Positions 58,819-64,000 of a stretch of 64,000 bases of DNA are shown one piece after another. The notes below the pieces were generated by a model that saw only the letters and a list, made by a program, of their open reading frames with translations, did not search any database and was not told the origin of the DNA. Source of the DNA: Amylostereum areolatum (Eukaryota > Basidiomycota > Agaricomycetes > Russulales > Stereaceae); NCBI GenBank assembly GCA_012932865.1, contig SAXG01000017.1, positions 744,001 through 808,000 on the forward strand. Direction: 5' to 3'. Each line of letters opens with the position of its first letter. Position 1 is the first letter of the stretch. A program made the position numbers and the translations under genes.

Positions 58819-59220
58819 ATGGAAGATTGGCGCTCGCAAGTACAAGAATTCATCCCCATCAGCCACGACGCTATCATCTCCCTCATCAACGAATCTAAAG
58901 ACCCTTGGGCCTGGCACAATTGGAAGGTCGCCCTCGGTGTAGAAGAACTTGAAGACTCCATCATAGACATCCACTTCTATCGCCTCAAAATAAGCGAACA
59001 AGGAAACGGAAACCTCTACGTCTACTCCTGCCCATACGTCACCTACCGCTACAAACTCGAGCAACCCCCAAAATCCTTCTACGCGCCCAACGAGAAAATA
59101 CCGGTAGACACTCGACACACCCACCGCCTCCTTACACCAGGCAACACCCCCAGCCCCACACCAGAGCCAGAGGTCATCGACCTCACCCAGCCAGAGGTCA
59201 TCGACCTCACCCACTTATAA
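58819..59220 (+). CDS. Extra 5' ORF of gypsy element B
   Basis: 133 aa from the first AUG after the LTR TATA box (MEDWRSQVQEFIPISHDAI) to TAA 59218-59220. Contains SKDPWAWHNWKVALGVEELE and YVYSCPYVTYRYKLEQ, and ends with a PEVIDLT direct repeat. The same frame stays open after the stop to 59865. The element A counterpart (KDPW motif) has no ATG. Probably an N-terminal gag domain; function unknown. Confidence 0.6.
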   Translation: MEDWRSQVQEFIPISHDAIISLINESKDPWAWHNWKVALGVEELEDSIIDIHFYRLKISEQGNGNLYVYSCPYVTYRYKLEQPPKSFYAPNEKIPVDTRHTHRLLTPGNTPSPTPEPEVIDLTQPEVIDLTHL

Positions 59221-60784
59221 ACAATTCCCTCGTTCGGACTCAACGGCTCCGACTCCAGTTCTGACTCCGACACCGACGTTGAGGACGAAAACTGCTACAT
59301 ATATCCCCTCCCTCTAGGCTTCACTGAACGAGGAAACGACTTCTTTGTCCAACTCGGAGACACCACTGTCGAAGTCGCCTTTGTAGCAACCCAAACAAGT
59401 GGCATCAGTTGGTACTTCGCCAACGAAAGCCAAGACGACCTCACTGAAGCCGACTTCAACCTCATCGCCGCCTCCGCCCTACCGCCTGTCACCGACGAAG
59501 ACTTCTCCAACCTCGACGAACCAATCATGGCTGCCCAGTGGATCCGCACCGACCCCCAACCCCCTCTCCCCACCGAACTTGCCAACTGCACCGAAATCGG
59601 TGGAACATGGAACATCGTCATCGGCCAAACTGGCTCTCCCATCCAACACATGAATAACGGCACCGACGATGCCTGGCTCATGGAAGTAAATGGCCAATGG
59701 GTCGCCATCCCTGCCGTGCTTGTTGCTGCCCTCAACCTGCCACCCCCCACCGTCAACGTCACGGCCCCCCCCATCACCGTCAACCCCCCTGCGGTCACTG
59801 TTAGTGCCCCAGCCGCCGCCGCCGCCAGACCCCCCCCGAAAGAAAGTCCACGCGAAAACTCCTGAAGGCTTCTCTGGGAAACGAGAGGACTTCAATGACT
59901 GGATGTGGTCGTGCGAGGAATACATGCGAGCTGCTGAGGATGACCTCGTGACGGACAAGGACAAAGTCCTCTTCATTCTCACCTACATGACGGGGGAGGC
60001 AGCACGCACCTGGAAGGCCGAGTATGAGGATGCACACTTGGCCAATGGAGCCATGGTCGCCTGGGTGGACTTCCACAAAGCACTCAAAGGGGCCTTCACC
60101 GACGTCAATGAGCAGCACCGTGCCGCAGTCGAACTGGACGGGTTCAAACAGACGAAGGGTACCACTGCCCATGAATACTTCGCCAAGTTCGAGCAACTCG
60201 CAAGGAAGGCAGGATACTCCACGGCGCAGGACCCTATCCACCTCATGCAGCTGCTCAAACACAACGTCTACTATCGGACCATCGACTCCATCTACGACAG
60301 CGGTCACGTTCCTCAGAAATATGAGGACCTCAAAGAGCGCATCATCCTGATCGACGGTCTGCGACAGGAGCGGGAGGACCTTAAGACCCAGCGCAGTGGA
60401 CCCGTGCAGAACCAAAAACCCAAAGGACAAGGATCGTCCAATGGGCAACAAGGGGGGCAGGTCCCATGGCGCCGCGATGGAACCGGCACGGTGCACGGTG
60501 GCAAAGGTCAGCCGATGGACGTCAACCGTGTCGACATCAAGGGGCGATGCTTCCGCTGCGGACAGAATGGCCACCAGGTGCGGGACTGCAGGGTGGACGT
60601 GAAGAACATCCGAGACATGTGGGGGAGGGACCGGTACACGGAACCACCAAAGCGGGAGGCTCGAGCACAGACGTTCGAGACGCCCACCGCCTGGGCTAGG
60701 AGCCTGTCGGCCGAAGATCGGAAAAGCGTGATGGACGCGCTTCAAGCTCAGCCGAAGGTGGAGGAGAAGAAGGAGGGTTTTTGA
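59221..60784 (+). CDS. Gag region of gypsy element B, with frame change
   Basis: Frame 1 from 59221 (ATG 59527, MAAQWIRTDPQPPLP) reaches a Pro-rich linker. At the C8 run 59830-59837 the coding sense moves by +1 to frame 2: KVHAKTPEGFSGKREDFNDW, LTYMTGEAARTWKAEYED, HEYFAKFEQLARKAGY, the CCHC knuckle CFRCGQNGHQVRDC, ending KKEGF and TGA 60782-60784. The frame 2 part is the capsid-like core. The shift could be a homopolymer indel or programmed. A GGGTTTT heptamer sits at 60775-60781. Confidence 0.8.
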
Positions 60785-60795
60785 GGGGGCTGACG

Positions 60796-63700
60796 ATGTA
60801 CACGGCATCTGAAGCCCAAGTTTCTGTTTCTCGCTCGTCTGGTTTTGTGGCGCCTCGGTGGCCTGGTTCTCGTTTACATATGTGCATTGTTGATTCGGAC
60901 TGTACTACTACGGGGGATATCCCCATTATGACTTCTCTTACGGACTCTATCGGTACGGGCACGCGTCCCGTTGTTATTTTAGATACTCAGACCTCGATTT
61001 GTGAGCCTTCGGCTTTGGATATGGCTTCGGTTTCGGCTTCAGTTTTGGATACGGCTTTGGATACGGACTCGGTTTTGGATATGGACCCTGTGAAGTCAGG
61101 GACAACGCCGTGCGATGGAAGGGGCACGGCGCCCAAATCATGTTATATGGCACCTGGAACGGCTCAATGGACGCTTCGTCGCTTAAGGGAAGACAAACCC
61201 GAAAGTGCGATTGCAATCCTTCGCATCTGGACACACCACCGACGCCGTGACGAGGCTACTTATGAAGCCATCAAAGAAATAACTGGCATGGGAGACGAGT
61301 TAGCATGTCAAGCTCTACTAGAGCTCGCCACTCCTATGCAGTTCATACGCTCCGCCAGCGCCAAGGAACAAACGGTCATTCCCACACAACTGGTGGTAGA
61401 TTCCAAACGCATTGTCAAAGCTCTCGCACTCCTGGACAGTGGTTGCACTGGCTCGTGTATCAACACGAAGTTTGTGCAGGAAAATCACATCCCCACGCGA
61501 CGGACTGCTCGCCCAATCCCAGTACGAAATGCAGACGGCACTCTCAACACAGGAGGTCCCATTACGGAATATGTCACACTTCGCCTAAATATTCAAGACC
61601 ATGAAGAAAACATTGACCTGGCGGTCTCCAATCTAGGAGATACGGACCTTTTCATTGGACATGAGTGGCTAAAGAAGCACAACCCTCACATCGACTGGAA
61701 ATCCGGGTCAATTGAATTTGACCGATGCCCTATCAGCTGCTCTCGTCCCCCTCCCCTCCTCAATATCGATGAGGATGAAGAGGAGGAGGAAGAGCCAGTC
61801 CACATGGAAAAGGACGAGCAGCTGTTTGCTTTCGACTGGGATGGCTACAAAGCGACATACCACATCCGGACCCATGCATCGGACATTGCAATTGAAGAAC
61901 ACGCTAAGAAAAAGGAACAGACCTTCTCTGAGCGAGTCCCAACGGCGTACCACGAATTCAAGGACATCTTTGACAAAGACGACTTCGACAAGCTCCCTGA
62001 GCGACGCCCATGGGACCACGCCATTGAGCTCACTCCTAACTTCAAACCGGTTGATTGCAAAGTTTACCCCCTCACATTGGACGAGCAGAAGCAACTGGAC
62101 GCCTTTCTGGAAGAGAACCTGAGATCTGGCCGGATCCAACCGTCCAAATCACCCATGGCCTCCCCATTCTTCTTCATCAAGAAAAAAGACGGCTCGCTAC
62201 GTCCTGTGCAGGACTATCGAAAGCTCAATGAGATGACAATAAAGAACCGTTACCCGCTCCCGCTCATCCAAGAGTTGGTTGACAAACTTAAAGGAGCACG
62301 GCACTTTACCAAGCTCGATGTCCGATGGGGGTACAACAATGTTCGGATTAAAGAAGGGGACGAGTGGAAAGCTGCATTCCGCACGAACAAAGGTCTCTAC
62401 GAGCCTACAGTCATGTTCTTTGGACTCACCAACTCCCCGTCTACGTTCCAAGCCATGATGAATGACCTGTTCAAAGACTTGATCCACCAAGGAGTCGTGG
62501 TCGTCTATTTGGACGACATCCTCATCTTCACACATACGCTAGAAGAACATCGTCGAATAGTCAAGGAGGTCCTTCGGATCCTGCGAGAAAACAAACTCTA
62601 TCTGAAGCCAGAAAAGTGCGAGTTTGAGAAGGCAGAAATCGAATACCTGGGCATGATTGTCGGCGGAGGAAGGGTTCGCATGGATCCAGCAAAGGTCGCG
62701 GCAATCACCAATTGGCCAGCCCCCAAAACGAAGAAACAACTTCAATCATTTTTGGGCTTTTGCAACTTCTACCGTCGCTTTATCAAGGACTTCAGTGGCA
62801 TTGCTCACCCAATGACTAAACTCACTGGGAAGACGGAATGGGTCTGGGACACCCCACAGCAGGAGGCTTTTGAGGAACTCAAGCGACGTATAACATCGCA
62901 GCCAGTTCTAGCAATCCCTACAGACGATGGACAGTTCCGTGTCGAGGCGGACTCCTCTGACTATGCCACGGGCGCGGTACTTTCGCAACAACAGGACAAT
63001 GGCAAATGGCACCCGGTCGCCTTCCTCTCAAAGTCCCTCAGCGAAGCTGAGAGGAACTATGAGATTTATGACAAGGAATTACTGGCTATCATGACGGCGC
63101 TAGAGGAATGGAGACAATACCTCATGGGGGCACGACAGGAGTTTGAAATCTGGTCGGATCATCGCAATCTCACGTACTTCCGCAAGGCGCAGAAGCTAAA
63201 TCGGAGACAAGCACGATGGTTAACGGAGCTACAAGAGTATCATTGTACGCTACTCCACAAGCCTGGCAAAACAATGGGTAAACCCGATGCTATTTCCCGA
63301 CTAGCGGGCCTTGAGAAGGGGGAGAAAGACAATGAAAACATTGTCCTCCTGAAACCAGAACTCTTTCGCGCCCTCAACCATGCAGGAATTATAACCAATG
63401 GACCTGACAATGTCTTCATTGAGCGGATTCAGGAGGCTACCTTACTCCGAGACCATGCAGTAGAACGCGCCTTAGCACTCAAAGTGAAGGGATGGCTGGA
63501 ACACGCAGATGGAACGATCACCTGGCAACACAGACTCTATGTCCCAAGAGACAAAGGACTCCGTGCAGACATCATCCAAGCTCATCATGACGGCCCACTT
63601 GTCGGTCACCCAGGACGATACAAGACCCATGAGCTCATCACGCGCAACTACTGGTGGCCTGCCATTAGAGACGATGTCCGGAAATATGTTGAAGGATGTG

Positions 63701-64000
63701 AGACCTGCCAACGTACCAAGATTAGACATGATCGCATTGCCGCTCCACTCCACCCACATGACCCGCCACAAGCCCCTTGGGAGCATGTATCCATCGACTT
63801 TGTCATGCCGCTCCCAGTCTCGGATGGAAAAGACGCCATCTGCAATGTGAACTGCATGGGTACCAAGCAGGTTGTATTCTGGGCCACGACCAAAGACCTA
63901 ACGGAGGACGAACTCGCCTTCGAGTACCTACGCGAGGTGGTCCCCCATCATGGAATTCCTAGAAAGATCGTCAGCGACCGTGGCAGCGTGTTTGTCTCCA
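60796..64000 (+). CDS. Pol polyprotein of gypsy element B (truncated by window)
   Basis: ATG 60796 lies 12 nt after the gag stop in the -1 frame; the frame is open upstream into gag, so frameshift entry is possible. A linker with LDMASVSASVLDTALDTDS is coded by a degenerate TTTTGGATA repeat. Protease LLDSGCTGSCIN; RT with LDVRWGYNNVRI and YLDDILIF; RNase H VEADSSDYATGAVL; integrase HHDGPLVGHPGRYKTHE with CETCQ, then VSIDFVMPLP and SDRGS at the window end. 1068 codons are visible without a stop. Confidence 0.93.
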   Translation, partial: MYTASEAQVSVSRSSGFVAPRWPGSRLHMCIVDSDCTTTGDIPIMTSLTDSIGTGTRPVVILDTQTSICEPSALDMASVSASVLDTALDTDSVLDMDPVKSGTTPCDGRGTAPKSCYMAPGTAQWTLRRLREDKPESAIAILRIWTHHRRRDEATYEAIKEITGMGDELACQALLELATPMQFIRSASAKEQTVIPTQLVVDSKRIVKALALLDSGCTGSCINTKFVQENHIPTRRTARPIPVRNADGTLNTGGPITEYVTLRLNIQDHEENIDLAVSNLGDTDLFIGHEWLKKHNPHIDWKSGSIEFDRCPISCSRPPPLLNIDEDEEEEEEPVHMEKDEQLFAFDWDGYKATYHIRTHASDIAIEEHAKKKEQTFSERVPTAYHEFKDIFDKDDFDKLPERRPWDHAIELTPNFKPVDCKVYPLTLDEQKQLDAFLEENLRSGRIQPSKSPMASPFFFIKKKDGSLRPVQDYRKLNEMTIKNRYPLPLIQELVDKLKGARHFTKLDVRWGYNNVRIKEGDEWKAAFRTNKGLYEPTVMFFGLTNSPSTFQAMMNDLFKDLIHQGVVVVYLDDILIFTHTLEEHRRIVKEVLRILRENKLYLKPEKCEFEKAEIEYLGMIVGGGRVRMDPAKVAAITNWPAPKTKKQLQSFLGFCNFYRRFIKDFSGIAHPMTKLTGKTEWVWDTPQQEAFEELKRRITSQPVLAIPTDDGQFRVEADSSDYATGAVLSQQQDNGKWHPVAFLSKSLSEAERNYEIYDKELLAIMTALEEWRQYLMGARQEFEIWSDHRNLTYFRKAQKLNRRQARWLTELQEYHCTLLHKPGKTMGKPDAISRLAGLEKGEKDNENIVLLKPELFRALNHAGIITNGPDNVFIERIQEATLLRDHAVERALALKVKGWLEHADGTITWQHRLYVPRDKGLRADIIQAHHDGPLVGHPGRYKTHELITRNYWWPAIRDDVRKYVEGCETCQRTKIRHDRIAAPLHPHDPPQAPWEHVSIDFVMPLPVSDGKDAICNVNCMGTKQVVFWATTKDLTEDELAFEYLREVVPHHGIPRKIVSDRGSVFVS

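Larger units (their letters stand above)
57891..64000 (+). mobile_element. Ty3/gypsy element, family B (3' part beyond window)
   Basis: A 5' LTR of 610 bp, leader, extra 5' ORF, gag and pol up to the integrase core are present. The element differs from family A in LTR and sequence but shares its layout. It inserted into the old pol fragment; the 5 bp left of the LTR are TTGAA. The visible pol frame is unbroken. Confidence 0.92.

Noticed and set aside
60974..61234. Minus-strand Lys/Pro/Tyr-rich frame
   Set aside because: It is the shadow of the degenerate TTTTGGATA repeat that codes the linker at the start of pol in element B.

Overview
The window is nuclear DNA of a filamentous basidiomycete, most likely an Agaricomycete. 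The evidence is intron-dense genes with ~47-57 nt GT-AG introns, fungal orthologues (Bud4/Mid2-type anillin, PDAT/LRO1, serine carboxypeptidase, Slt2-type MAP kinase), F-box expansions, KDZ transposase and Ty3/gypsy chromovirus. Left of about 15.4 kb it is ordinary gene-dense host chromosome; right of that it is dominated by mobile DNA.

1-15.4 kb, host genes: an anillin/Bud4-like septum protein (5' end outside the window), a phospholipid:diacylglycerol acyltransferase with about 20 exons including four microexons, a secreted S10 carboxypeptidase, a four-helix membrane protein on the minus strand, and a TEY-type cell-wall-integrity MAP kinase.

15.4-20.7 kb, repeats: an inverted-repeat-flanked segment, a 709-bp hAT relic with a perfect 8-bp target duplication (CCCCAAGT), a tRNA-derived SINE-like repeat and a GC-rich block of minisatellites. 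20.7-22.1 kb holds a frameshifted F-box-like gene.

22.5/24.1-52.1 kb, putative giant KDZ-type DNA transposon (main find): arrays of a GTTAAC-centred repeat lie at both ends in opposite orientation. Between them are an apparently intact CxC2/KDZ transposase, a stand-alone PIF1-type helicase, a gene with a GRF-like zinc finger, two coiled-coil genes and four unrecognised genes. Two later retrotransposon insertions broke it: a 420-bp solo LTR (TSD AGCGT) inside the helicase gene, and a complete 7,095-bp chromovirus (TSD GGGAG) inside an unrecognised gene. Removing each insertion with one duplicated TSD copy restores the reading frame, so the cargo was intact when hit. Without the insertions the element would be about 20.5 kb (24.1-kb left end) or 22 kb (22.5-kb left end).

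52.4-64 kb: an F-box gene, dispersed repeats, the left end of a second hAT copy joined to a decayed gypsy pol fragment, and a second, different full-length-looking gypsy element (5' LTR 57891-58500) that runs off the window. The two gypsy elements are diverged but share an unusual 5' organisation: an extra N-terminal open frame, one in-frame stop, then a +1 shift in a C-rich tract into the gag core, then a -1 shift into pol.

All exon models were derived by hand from splice consensus and frame continuity. Host genes and transposon ORFs are well supported; the exon structures of the unrecognised cargo genes are approximate.
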